Shown piece by piece: positions 17,786-27,241 of a DNA stretch of 64,000 nt. The notes under the pieces were generated by a model. That model had not been told where the DNA came from and ran no database searches. It saw nothing but the letters and a program-made list of their open reading frames with translations. This stretch comes from Gemmatimonadota bacterium DH-78 (GTDB lineage Bacteria; Gemmatimonadota; Gemmatimonadetes; Longimicrobiales; Gaopeijiaceae). The DNA is taken from contig CP144380.1 of assembly GCA_038095605.1 (NCBI GenBank), positions 1,886,001 to 1,950,000 of the forward strand, read 5' to 3'. A program made the position numbers and the translations under genes. The stretch's first letter is position 1. Each line of letters starts with the position of its first letter.

Positions 17786-19479
17786 GGCGCCGACCCCTCG
17801 TCGGTGGAGGGATCCGGGCCCTCGGCCTCGGCGGCCGCCTCGACCGCGGCTTCCTCGGCGATGAGGGCGGTGCTCCCCTCGATCTCCCGGGCGGCGGCGA
17901 GAAGCTCACGGGTGGTCTGCACGCCCGAGATCAGCTGCACGGCGCGGGAGAGCTGTCGATCCCAGCGCACGCTGTGCCGGAAGCCCCCGGCCTCGCCGAA
18001 GGCCTGCACCGCGATCTCGCGCTCCAGGTGGTAGCGGATGTAGCGCTCGGCATCGGCGAACACCCCGTCCGACACCTCCACCTCGCGCTCGTCGAGCACA
18101 GTGCGGAAACCGGCGAGTTCGGCGGCGCCCACCTCGAAGTCGAGCGCGAGGCCGGGGTGCTGCTGGATGTACGACACGGCGTAGGCGAAGAGGGCCGCGT
18201 TGAACTCGCCACCCTGGCGGTAGAGGGCCCGCACCGCACCGGTCTCCGCCGTGGTGAGGGTATCGGGCAGCACCCGCACGTCGGGCACGATGCCCCCGCC
18301 GCCCAGCAGCGGGCGACCCGCCGTGGAGCGGAAGGCGGGCCGGTCGAGCTCGCCCTCCACCTCGACCACAGCCCCGGTCAGGGCCAGCGCGGCGTGGTCC
18401 GCACGTGGCGCCGCATCGCCCACCTCGCGGTCGATCGAGCGACCGACCGGGGTGTACCACCGGGCCGTGGTCAGCCGAAGCACGTTGCCGGCCGTGAGCG
18501 GAAAGAGCGACTGCACCGAGCCCTTGCCGTAGGTGGTGGTGCCCACCAGCGCCGCCCGGTCGTGGTCCTGAAGCGCCCCGGCCACGATCTCCGACGCGGA
18601 GGCACTGGCCCCGTCGACCAGCACCACCACCGGCATGCCGGCGAAGGTCGGGCCGGTCGAGGCGTCGTAGCGGGCCGACTGTCCCGCCCCGCGGCCGCGG
18701 GTCTCCACCACGGTGGCACCGTCGTCGACGAAGAGCTCGGTCACCCCGATGCCCTCCTCGAGCAATCCGCCCGGGTTTCCACGCAGGTCGAGAATCAGAC
18801 GCTGCACCCCCTGGCCCCTCAGAGAATCGACCGCCGCCTGCAGCTCGTCGCGGGCCGTGGCCTGGAACACCTGCAGCGGCACGTAGCCGATGTCGCCCTC
18901 GAGCCGCTGGACGAAGGGCACGGCCCGGAGCTGAATGATCGCCCGCTCGAGGGTGAAGGGAATCGGATCCACCAGTCCCGGCCGACCCATCTCCACCTCG
19001 ACCGGCGTGCCGGGCTCGCCGCGGAGCAACTCCACCGCCGCGTCCACGTCGAGACCCTCGGCCGGCGTACCGTCGATCGTCACGAACCAGTCGCCCGGGC
19101 GAATGCCCGCGCGGGCACCCGGTCCGCCGGGGATCGGGTTCATGACGGTCACGTGCCCGTCGCGGGGCAGCACCTCGAGTCCCACCCCGCCGTAGTCGCC
19201 CTGCGTGCGGATCCGCACGTTCTCGTACTCGCGGGCGGCGATGAAGGAGGTGTGCGGGTCTCCGAGACCGCTCAGCAGGCCGTCGATCGCCGAGCGATAC
19301 ACCTCTTCGCGGTCGACCTCCTCCACGTACTGATCGGACACGTAGTCGACCACCTCCTGGAAGAGGCGGACCTGGTTGTAGACGTTCTCCTCCCGGGCCA
19401 CCCCCTCCTGGAGAAACCAGCCCCCGAGGAGGGTGGCGGAGGCGAGAACCAGGAACGGGGCGATCCGTCCTACCCGCAT
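17782..19479 (-). CDS. S41 family carboxy-terminal processing protease
   Basis: The 565-residue protein is a periplasmic tail-specific protease. An N-terminal signal or anchor segment (residues 6-22) precedes a helical region, a PDZ domain (about 92-165, with GGVGLEV and ARAGIRPGDWF) and the protease core. The catalytic pair is visible as S292 in DGASASASE and K319 in TYGKGSVQ. A C-terminal helical extension (about 410-565) ends in an acidic tail. The ATG at 19479 is preceded by AAGGGG. A short hairpin separates it from tmk upstream. Confidence 0.93.
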   Translation of the reverse strand: MRVGRIAPFLVLASATLLGGWFLQEGVAREENVYNQVRLFQEVVDYVSDQYVEEVDREEVYRSAIDGLLSGLGDPHTSFIAAREYENVRIRTQGDYGGVGLEVLPRDGHVTVMNPIPGGPGARAGIRPGDWFVTIDGTPAEGLDVDAAVELLRGEPGTPVEVEMGRPGLVDPIPFTLERAIIQLRAVPFVQRLEGDIGYVPLQVFQATARDELQAAVDSLRGQGVQRLILDLRGNPGGLLEEGIGVTELFVDDGATVVETRGRGAGQSARYDASTGPTFAGMPVVVLVDGASASASEIVAGALQDHDRAALVGTTTYGKGSVQSLFPLTAGNVLRLTTARWYTPVGRSIDREVGDAAPRADHAALALTGAVVEVEGELDRPAFRSTAGRPLLGGGGIVPDVRVLPDTLTTAETGAVRALYRQGGEFNAALFAYAVSYIQQHPGLALDFEVGAAELAGFRTVLDEREVEVSDGVFADAERYIRYHLEREIAVQAFGEAGGFRHSVRWDRQLSRAVQLISGVQTTRELLAAAREIEGSTALIAEEAAVEAAAEAEGPDPSTDEGSAP

Positions 19480-19502
19480 GTGCTACCCCTTCATTCGTTG
19501 AG

Positions 19503-19522
19503 GCCCGCCGACGGGGGCGGGC
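19503..19522 (-). terminator. Hairpin between tmk and the S41 protease gene
   Basis: GCCCGCC (19503-19509) and GGCGGGC (19516-19522) form a 7-bp stem with a 6-nt loop, 22 nt after the tmk stop codon. There is no T-run, so it may attenuate rather than stop transcription. Confidence 0.35.
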
Positions 19523-19543
19523 TCGCGGTGCGACACTCTTCTT

Positions 19544-20194
19544 CTACGACCCCGCCCGTACCGGGAAGGTTTCTGGAAAGGTACTCCCGAGCAGCGCCCG
19601 GAGTCGACGGTGCACCGCCTCGGCTTCGCCGCGCGCGTCGATCGTGCGGGCCCGGCCCTCCCCGGCCGCGAGGGCCCGGTATCCGTCGGCCACCCGCTCG
19701 AGAAAGTCGCGACCGGCCCCTTCGATCCGATCCGGCTCGCTTCCCTCGCGCGCCTGTCGCGCCGCCCCCTCGTCGACCGGAAGGTCGAGAACGATGGTGA
19801 GGTCGGGGCGGAGTCCCCCGGTGGCGAAGGTGTTGAGTCGACGCACCTCGTCGAGGTCGAGGCCGCGCCCGTACCCCTGGTAGGCGAAGGTGCTGAAATC
19901 GAACCGATCGGCGAGCACCACCCGCCCGGCGGCCAGCGCCGGCTCGACCACCTCCCGCACGAAGGTGGCCCGGGCGGCGAGCATGAGCAGTAGCTCCGTC
20001 TCGGCCGCCATCTCGGCATCGCGACGCGCGAGCAGCACCTCGCGAATCGCCTCGCCCACCTCGGTCCCGCCCGGCTCCCGCGCGGTGAGATGGTCGATCC
20101 CGAGTTCGCGGAGCCAGGCCGACAACAGCCGCACCTGGGTGGTCTTGCCCGCGCCCTCCACCCCCTCCAGTACCACGAAGCGGGCCCGGCTCAT
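19544..20194 (-). CDS. tmk: Thymidylate kinase
   Basis: The 216-residue protein phosphorylates dTMP to dTDP. The P-loop is LEGVEGAGKTTQ (GAGKTT at 14-19). The DR motif LADRFDFSTFAYQG and the substrate region TAREPGGTEVG are also visible. I start at the ATG at 20194 (MSRARFVVLEG), since the longer frame has no family match in its first 20 residues. It follows the inositol-phosphate synthase gene and a GC hairpin. Confidence 0.95.
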   Translation of the reverse strand: MSRARFVVLEGVEGAGKTTQVRLLSAWLRELGIDHLTAREPGGTEVGEAIREVLLARRDAEMAAETELLLMLAARATFVREVVEPALAAGRVVLADRFDFSTFAYQGYGRGLDLDEVRRLNTFATGGLRPDLTIVLDLPVDEGAARQAREGSEPDRIEGAGRDFLERVADGYRALAAGEGRARTIDARGEAEAVHRRLRALLGSTFPETFPVRAGS

Positions 20195-20220
20195 CGCCGC
20201 GCGCCGCCCCCGCACGGCAA

Positions 20221-20248
20221 CGGGGAGAGGCGTCGCCGCCCCTCCCCG
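20221..20248 (-). terminator. Hairpin after inositol-phosphate synthase
   Basis: CGGGGAG (20221-20227) pairs with CTCCCCG (20242-20248), and GGCG/CGCC inside can extend the fold. It starts 20 nt past the ino1 stop on the minus strand. No T-run follows. Confidence 0.4.
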
Positions 20249-20267
20249 CTCCACCGTGCCGCGTGGA

Positions 20268-21581
20268 TCACTCGTAATCCTGCCCGAGGTGCGTGATCTG
20301 ATCCTCGCCCATCATCCAGCGAAGCGTGTTCTTGAGCTTCCAGTGCTGGATGAAGATGTCGTGCTCCGGGTAGAGACCGGGCGTCGTCTGCGGGCTCTTG
20401 AAGTAGAACGAGAGCCACTCCTGGATCCCGCCCATGCCGGCCCGCGACGCGAGGTCGAGGAAGAGGGCCAGATCCAGCACGATGGGCGCCGCCAGGATGG
20501 AGTCGCGGCAGAGGAAATCGACCTTGATCTGCATCGGATAGCCGAGCCATCCGAAGATGTCGATGTTGTCCCACCCCTCCTTGTTGTCGCCCCGCGGAGG
20601 GTAGTAGTTGATCCGGACCTTGTGGTAGAGATCCTCGTAAAGCTCGGGGTACATCTTCGGCTGGAGGATGTGCTCCAGCACGCCGAGCTTCGACTCCTCC
20701 TTCGTCTTGAACGAAGCCGGGTCGTCGAGCACCTCGCCGTCGCGATTGCCGAGGATGTTGGTGCTGAACCAGCCCCGCAGTCCGATCATTCGCGCCTTGA
20801 AGCCGGGGGCGAGGATCGTCTTCATCAGGGTCTGGCCCGTCTTGAAGTCCTTGCCGCCGATCGGCACGCCACGCTCCACCGCCGCCTTCTCGAGCGCCGG
20901 GAAATCGGCCGAGAGGTTCGGTGCGCCGTTGGCGTAGGGCACGCCCTCCATGATGGCCGCGTAGGCGTAGAGCATCGACGGGGCGATGCCCGGGTCGTTC
21001 TCCTCCATCGCCTTCTCGAAGGCCTCGAGGGTCTCGTGCTGCGCCCCCGGACGGAGGAAGATCTCGGTCGAGCCGCACCACACCATCACGCAGCGCTCGC
21101 AGCCCTGCTCTTCCTTGAAGGTGCGGATGTCGGCGCGGATCTGCTCGGCCAGGTCACGCTTGTTCGGACCCGACTTCACATTCGACCCCTGGAGCTTCTT
21201 CACGTACTCCGGATCGAAGGCGGCCGGCATCGGGACGATCGACTCCAGAAAGTCGCGGATCGGCTCGAGGTGCTCGTGCCGATCGAGCACGCCGGCGTTC
21301 ACCGCGCTGGCATAGCCGTCGTCGGGGATCGGATCCCAGGCGCCGAACACCAGCTGATCGAGCGACGCCAGATCGACGAAGTCCTTGATCAGGGGGGTGC
21401 GTGCATCGGTCCGCTTGCCCAGCCGGATGGTCTGCATCTGGGTCAGGCTGCCGACGGGGGCGGCCAGTCCGCGGCGGACGGCCTCCACGCCGGCCACCAG
21501 AGTGGTGGCCACGGCGCCGAATCCGGGGAGCAGAACACCCAGCTTGCCCTCGGAGGAACGGATCTCGGGACGCTCCTTCAC
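20268..21581 (-). CDS. ino1: Inositol-3-phosphate synthase
   Basis: The 437-residue protein converts glucose 6-phosphate to 1D-myo-inositol 3-phosphate using NAD. The N-terminal Rossmann segment is GVLLPGFGAVATTLVAGVE. The conserved NLSADFPALE-type segment, GKDFKTGQTLMKT and GWFSTNILGNRDG match the enzyme family, and the catalytic lysine region KVDFLCRDS is present. Products feed inositol phospholipids, compatible solutes or mycothiol; none of those downstream genes is in the window. A GAGGAAG ribosome site sits just before the ATG. Confidence 0.92.
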   Translation of the reverse strand: MKERPEIRSSEGKLGVLLPGFGAVATTLVAGVEAVRRGLAAPVGSLTQMQTIRLGKRTDARTPLIKDFVDLASLDQLVFGAWDPIPDDGYASAVNAGVLDRHEHLEPIRDFLESIVPMPAAFDPEYVKKLQGSNVKSGPNKRDLAEQIRADIRTFKEEQGCERCVMVWCGSTEIFLRPGAQHETLEAFEKAMEENDPGIAPSMLYAYAAIMEGVPYANGAPNLSADFPALEKAAVERGVPIGGKDFKTGQTLMKTILAPGFKARMIGLRGWFSTNILGNRDGEVLDDPASFKTKEESKLGVLEHILQPKMYPELYEDLYHKVRINYYPPRGDNKEGWDNIDIFGWLGYPMQIKVDFLCRDSILAAPIVLDLALFLDLASRAGMGGIQEWLSFYFKSPQTTPGLYPEHDIFIQHWKLKNTLRWMMGEDQITHLGQDYE

Positions 21582-21633
21582 GGTCTTCCTCGCTGTTCGT
21601 ATCGGTGGATGGGGATGCCCGGTCGGGGCGTCC

Positions 21634-21990
21634 TCAGGTCAGGATGATGCGACTGCTCGCCCCTTCGTCCAGCCCCTGGGCGATCGTTTCGTTCACCTTC
21701 TGCACCATCTTGTCGAAGTTCGCCTGCGCGGCGACCAGTCGCTGATAGGTGCTGTTGCCCTGCAGCACGGAGACCGCCGCCTCGTAGGCCTTGGCCGTTT
21801 CCTCGTCCGGGTCCTGCCCGGCACGGAGTGCGGCGGTGATCGTGCCCTCCAGCTTCTCGAGGGTGCTGCGCTGCTCGGCGATCTCCCTGTCGTCGTCGGC
21901 CGCACTCGCGGCGCGACGCAGTGCCTGGTACTCGTCGGTACGGGCCAGGGAGTTCCCCAGGCTTCGGGCCATCTCCATGATGCCGGACAT
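21634..21990 (-). CDS. YlbF family protein
   Basis: The 118-residue all-helical protein resembles YlbF/YmcA proteins (EYQALRRAASAADDDREIAEQ then a coiled region). In Bacillus these proteins join YaaT in a complex that adjusts RNase Y and competence or sporulation; whether that holds here is unknown. I choose the ATG at 21990 (MSGIMEMARS) because GGAG lies 6 nt upstream; the ATG at 22002 lacks a ribosome site. It lies 40 nt downstream of prmC and 52 nt before ino1. Confidence 0.75.
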   Translation of the reverse strand: MSGIMEMARSLGNSLARTDEYQALRRAASAADDDREIAEQRSTLEKLEGTITAALRAGQDPDEETAKAYEAAVSVLQGNSTYQRLVAAQANFDKMVQKVNETIAQGLDEGASSRIILT

Positions 21991-22030
21991 CGGCGACTCC
22001 ATTGCGTTCGAGGTGGAGGACTGCGTGAAG

Positions 22031-22893
22031 TTACGCGATCCGCGCCGCGACGATACGGGGGCGGCCGGAAAGGTCGCGATGGATCGACGCCGCACGGAAG
22101 CGTCCGGAGGCGTCGAGACGGGCCGCGAAGGGGTCGGTCTGACCCGCGCCCACCTCCACGAAGAGCCACCCTCCGGGACGCAGGCGATCGGCGGCGGAAG
22201 CGGCGAGCAGGTCGAGCACGTCGAACCCCTCGGCGCCGGCGAAGAGCGCGCCCGACGGCTCCCAGTCGCGCACTTCGGGTTGCAGCGACTCCGCGTCGGC
22301 CAGCGCCACGTACGGTGGGTTCGAGACGATCACGTCGAAGGTCTCACCCGGGGCGATCGGATCGAACCCCGCCCCCTGCCGCAACTCGAACCGCTCCGCG
22401 GCGGGGCCCACCGCGCGGGCGTTGCACGCGGCCACGTCGAGGGCGTCGCGACTGGGGTCGGTGGCGACGACGCGGGCGAAGGGCCCCTCCACCAGAAGCG
22501 AGAGGCCGATGCAGCCGGAGCCGGTGCCGAGGTCGAGCGCTTCGAGGTCGGTCTCGCCGGCGACGCGATCGAGCACCACCTGCACCAGCACCTCGGTCTC
22601 GGGCCGGGGAATGAGCACGCGCGGATCGACCTGTAGATCGAGTTCGCGGAAGGCGCCGCGACCGGTGATGTACTGCAGCGGCTCCCGCGCTCCCCGGCGG
22701 CGGAGCAACGGCCGAAAAGCGGCCAGCTCCTCCGGGGTGAGCGGCCGGTCGTACTGCAGGTAGAGCTGAAGGCGATCGGTGTCGAGCGCGTGGGCCAGCA
22801 GGTGCTCGGTGTCGAGCCGGGCCGACTCCACTCCGCGCTCTTCGAGCCACTCGGTGCCGGTGCGGATCAGGCGCAGAACCGTCCACGGTTCCG

Positions 22894-22897
<4 letters not shown>
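22031..22897 (-). CDS. prmC: Peptide chain release factor N5-glutamine methyltransferase PrmC
   Basis: The 288-residue protein methylates the glutamine of the GGQ motif of release factors. It has the N-terminal helical substrate domain, PRPETEVLV, the SAM motif [15 protein letters not shown] and the catalytic NPPY in VSNPPYVAL. The GTG at 22897 overlaps the prfA stop as GTGA, so the enzyme is translationally coupled to its own substrate RF1, a very common arrangement. Confidence 0.96.
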
Positions 22898-23985
<1,088 letters not shown>

Positions 23986-24030
23986 GATACGAGGTACCGA
24001 CCGGATGCGGTCGATACGGGAGAGTACACG

Positions 24031-24055
24031 TCCGGGGGCGCGACCGCCTCCCGGA
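24031..24055 (-). terminator. Hairpin after rpmE
   Basis: TCCGGGGGCG (24031-24040) pairs with CGCC-T-CCCGGA (24045-24055), a 10-bp stem with one bulge and a 4-nt loop. It starts directly after the rpmE stop codon on the minus strand. The following bases are not T-rich. Confidence 0.5.
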
Positions 24056-24262
24056 TCAGTTTCCGCTCTTGGCGTACTTCCGCTTGAACCGCTCCACGCG
24101 ACCCGCAGTATCGATCAGACGCTGCTTGCCCGTATAGAACGGATGGCACACCGAGCAGATCTCGACGTGGATCTCGTCACTGGTCGACTTCGTCGCGATG
24201 CGGTTGCCGCAGGCGCACACGATGACGGAGTCGTTGTAGTCGGGGTGGATTCCCTGCTTCAT
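24056..24262 (-). CDS. rpmE: 50S ribosomal protein L31, zinc-binding type
   Basis: The 68-residue protein is L31, located at the subunit interface near the central protuberance. Cysteines 16, 18, 36 and 39 (CAC and CSVC) form the zinc site of the C+ form; no zinc-free paralogue is visible in the window. It starts at an ATG with GGAG about 8 nt upstream. The predicted promoter lies about 110 nt upstream, so the mRNA has an unusually long leader for a gene this small. Confidence 0.97.
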   Translation of the reverse strand: MKQGIHPDYNDSVIVCACGNRIATKSTSDEIHVEICSVCHPFYTGKQRLIDTAGRVERFKRKYAKSGN

Positions 24263-24377
24263 GGCCCATCTCCGGTCCTGAATCGAACGGGCCGCGCACC
24301 GGGCATCGACGGCGTCGTCGAAGGCGGCACGGGCCCGGGGAAGCGCGAGGTTTCGACGCTCCCGTCATAGCCTGGAA

Positions 24378-24406
24378 AGTATATCAGAGCCGTCAAGCCG
24401 GATCAA
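24378..24406 (-). promoter_or_regulatory. Predicted rpmE promoter
   Basis: TTGATC (24406-24401) is followed by a 17-nt spacer and TATACT (24383-24378), the best -10 match in the window. The -35 lies in the last codons of lnt. Transcription would start near 24371. Confidence 0.65.
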
Positions 24407-25940
24407 CGGTTCGAGCCGCCGGGAGAAGCGACAGCAGGAGGGCGAGCGCGACGGCGACGACGCCCGCGATCGGGCCGAGCCGGGTGAACGCGGTGGGTTC
24501 GACCAGTCGCACGGCGTCGGCCACCCCGTGCCCCGCCACCCGGGGGGCTACCACCCGCTCGCGACGGCCGACCGGATCGACCACCTCGGTGGAGCCGTTG
24601 TTGCCTACCCGCAGGGCACCCACCCCCAGCTCGACTGCACGGAACACCAAGTGGGCCGGATGCTGGTGCCAGGCTGCGCTGCGGGTCCACCATGGACGCT
24701 CCCCCAGCCAGTTGTCGTTGGTGACGTTCACGAGAACCTCGGCGCCGGCTCGGACCAGCGCCCGCGCGGGCTCGGGCCCGGCCGACTCGATGCAGATCAG
24801 CGGCCCCAGGGTCGGGCCGCTCGCCAGGGGCAGCACGCGGGGGTCCCCGCGCGCCACCGACGCCCCACCGGGGATCCACTCCACGCCGGGCACCAGCCGG
24901 TGTTTCCAGCTCACCGGCCACGCCCCCTCCGGATCGCGGTCGGCGAGAACGACGGCGTTGGCTCCCCGACCGGGCCCGTCCGCCCAGGCACCCACGAGCA
25001 CCGGCGCGCCCATGCGCCGCGCCCACGCGGCCACCTGCGCCCGTACCTCGCCGGCCTCGGGCCCATCGAGTACCGTGGGGAGTGCGGTTTCGGGCAGCAC
25101 CACGAGATCGCCCCCTACCGCGGGGGCCATCGGTGGCCCCGGCGGAGGGAGCACGGCGTCGATCGCCCGGATCGAGGCCTCCAGAGCGAGTGCCGGGTCT
25201 CCCCGCTTGACCGCGAGAGGCACGGCCGGCTGCACCAGGCGCGCCCGCACCACCCGCTCCGTCGGCGCCCGACTCATGCGTACCGCGCCCGCCGCGAACA
25301 CCACCGCCACCGCGCCCCCGAGCAGAGCGAGCCGCCGGCGATGCCGCCGGGGATCGGGCAGTGCACCGGCGAGTGCGCCGTTGGCCGCGGCTACCGCGAG
25401 CGACACCCCGATCTCGCCCACCCAGGCCGCTCCCTGGATCAGCTCGGGAACGCCGGCGAGCGGAAGGGCGAGACTCATCCAGGGAAAGTCCAGCGGGCCC
25501 AGCCAGGCGGTGCGGATCCACTCCACCCCTCCCCACCCGAGCGCCGCGGCCAGGGGCAGGCCCACCCCCCGGCGGCCGGCCAGATGGTGGACGATCACCG
25601 CGGCCAGCCCCGACAGGAGCGCCAGCGTCGACACCACCGCCAGCCACCCCGCCGCCAACCAGACGCCCACCCGCACCGACGCCTGGGGCATCCAGAGCAG
25701 CAACAGCCCCCACGCCACGAATCCGTGTACGACTCCGGCCCGCAGCGCACGCTGCCGGCCCTGCGGTCCCGTCGGAAGGCGCGAGAGGGCGAGAAGGAGG
25801 GGAGCGAGCGCGCCGAGGGAGAGCAGCGGCAGGGGCGAAGGGGGCGCCGCCGCCACCAGCAGCAGCCCCGAGGCGACCCCCGCCCGCTCCGGCCCGCCGA
25901 AGAACCGCGAGCCCGGCGCGGGCCGCAGCGAAGCGGTCAA
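24393..25940 (-). CDS. lnt: Apolipoprotein N-acyltransferase
   Basis: The 515-residue inner-membrane enzyme adds the third acyl chain to lipoproteins. About six N-terminal membrane segments (to about residue 210) precede the carbon-nitrogen hydrolase domain. The Glu-Lys-Cys triad is visible in LPETALP, SWKHRLVPGVEW and LICIES, and NVTNDNWLG is the typical late motif. A final membrane segment ends the protein. The start is a TTG at 25940 overlapping the DUF4105 stop as TTGA. The long frame upstream of it is inside the neighbouring gene. Confidence 0.93.
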   Translation of the reverse strand: MTASLRPAPGSRFFGGPERAGVASGLLLVAAAPPSPLPLLSLGALAPLLLALSRLPTGPQGRQRALRAGVVHGFVAWGLLLLWMPQASVRVGVWLAAGWLAVVSTLALLSGLAAVIVHHLAGRRGVGLPLAAALGWGGVEWIRTAWLGPLDFPWMSLALPLAGVPELIQGAAWVGEIGVSLAVAAANGALAGALPDPRRHRRRLALLGGAVAVVFAAGAVRMSRAPTERVVRARLVQPAVPLAVKRGDPALALEASIRAIDAVLPPPGPPMAPAVGGDLVVLPETALPTVLDGPEAGEVRAQVAAWARRMGAPVLVGAWADGPGRGANAVVLADRDPEGAWPVSWKHRLVPGVEWIPGGASVARGDPRVLPLASGPTLGPLICIESAGPEPARALVRAGAEVLVNVTNDNWLGERPWWTRSAAWHQHPAHLVFRAVELGVGALRVGNNGSTEVVDPVGRRERVVAPRVAGHGVADAVRLVEPTAFTRLGPIAGVVAVALALLLSLLPAARTVDPA

Positions 25941-27241
25941 GCCGCGGCGTCGGCCCGGTCGGCGGCGGACCGCCAGCGGCCGACGGCCACGGCCACGGCC
26001 AGGTGGACCGGCAGAGCGAGAGCCACGATCTCGAGATTCCCCTGATCGAAGAACGGCAGGAGCTTCAAGGCGGCTCCCACCAGGGCGAGCACTGCAACCC
26101 ACCGGGCCATGCGCGCCGCGCCCTCCACCAGCCGGGGACGCGCCACGGCACCGAGTGCGAAGAGGGCCACCAGCAGGGAGAACGGAGAGACGAAGAAGAT
26201 GTTCTCGTTGCGATACCAGAAGGTGTGGTCGGTGAGGTAGGCGGCGAGCAGAATCACCCCCGCGCCCCCCACCACCAGCCCCACCAGCGCCACCGGGAGC
26301 GCAGCCACCGCTCGACCGGCCGCGCCCCGCGAAGCCGCCAGGCCGGCGAGCAGCACCAGCGCGCCGATCCCCAGTCCGAGCAGCAGATAGCGGGGCCAGG
26401 TGGTGACCGGCTCCGTCGGGGGGGCTCCCCGGGTGCCCTCCACCAGTTGGATCTCCCCGGCCACGAGGGGCCGCATCGACCCGTCGCGCTGCTCCACGAA
26501 GAGCCCCGCCAGATGCGACCGCAGTCGCATCGGCAGGAACATCTCCTCCCAGGCCGTGATCGTATCGTCGCCCGGCTGCCCCAGCACCAGCGCCACCCCA
26601 CCGTACGCCCAGGGGGCGTCGCGCAGCAGGCGGCGGGTATGCCATCGCCAGGTGGTGCCGGTCTGGATCTCGCCGAAATGGCGCTCGATGGCGCCGTCGA
26701 GCACGAGGTCGAGCGCGTCGCGCACCCGCGTGGAGCAGTTGTCGAGGTAGTAGTCGTAGAAGTAGTCCCGATTGGCCGGCTGCGCGTTGCGGCGCACGAA
26801 GCGATCGAGGTCCTCCTTCTGCTGCGGCGTGAGCGCGAGCTCCTGCGCCCATACGTCGCGGCCCTCCCGCTCGTACTGGCGGATCGTCTGTTCGAGGGTG
26901 AAGCCGCCCATCGAGTAGAGCATCTGCCCGCGGATGAGCCGAGGAATGAACCCCACCTGATCGAAGGCGAAGAGTCCCCAATTCCACACGAGATCCTCAC
27001 CCGTGCGCTCGTCGTGGATCCAGATCGCGTTGTGCCCGAACCGGTTCCAGACCTCGCTGCCCGGACCCATGGTCACCAGGTAGACGGTGAGCGGATCCTC
27101 GACCGCACCCTGCGCGACGACCTCCACGGCCGGGGCACCCGACTCCTGGCCTTCGGCGGGGGCCCCGAACCCGGCGAGCAGCCCGAGGCAGGCCGCCAGC
27201 AGGCGAGCGAGGCGTCGCGAGGCCCACCCCCGCGAGGTCAG
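25937..27241 (-). CDS. DUF4105 (Lnb N-terminal domain) membrane protein with probable CTG start
   Basis: The 434-residue protein has a signal peptide (RR then LARLLAACLGLLAGFGAPAEG), a periplasmic domain (about 35-250) with NRFGHNAIWI and DNCSTRVRD, the His and Cys segments of the DUF4105/Lnb family, and about five C-terminal membrane helices. Lnb in Gram-positive bacteria moves an acyl chain within lipoproteins; the neighbour lnt makes a lipoprotein role plausible but unproven. No ATG, GTG or TTG occurs before the signal peptide in this frame. A CTG at 27241, overlapping the upstream stop as CTGA and preceded by AGGTGG, is the only start that keeps the signal peptide. Confidence 0.8.
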   Translation of the reverse strand: MTSRGWASRRLARLLAACLGLLAGFGAPAEGQESGAPAVEVVAQGAVEDPLTVYLVTMGPGSEVWNRFGHNAIWIHDERTGEDLVWNWGLFAFDQVGFIPRLIRGQMLYSMGGFTLEQTIRQYEREGRDVWAQELALTPQQKEDLDRFVRRNAQPANRDYFYDYYLDNCSTRVRDALDLVLDGAIERHFGEIQTGTTWRWHTRRLLRDAPWAYGGVALVLGQPGDDTITAWEEMFLPMRLRSHLAGLFVEQRDGSMRPLVAGEIQLVEGTRGAPPTEPVTTWPRYLLLGLGIGALVLLAGLAASRGAAGRAVAALPVALVGLVVGGAGVILLAAYLTDHTFWYRNENIFFVSPFSLLVALFALGAVARPRLVEGAARMARWVAVLALVGAALKLLPFFDQGNLEIVALALPVHLAVAVAVGRWRSAADRADAAA

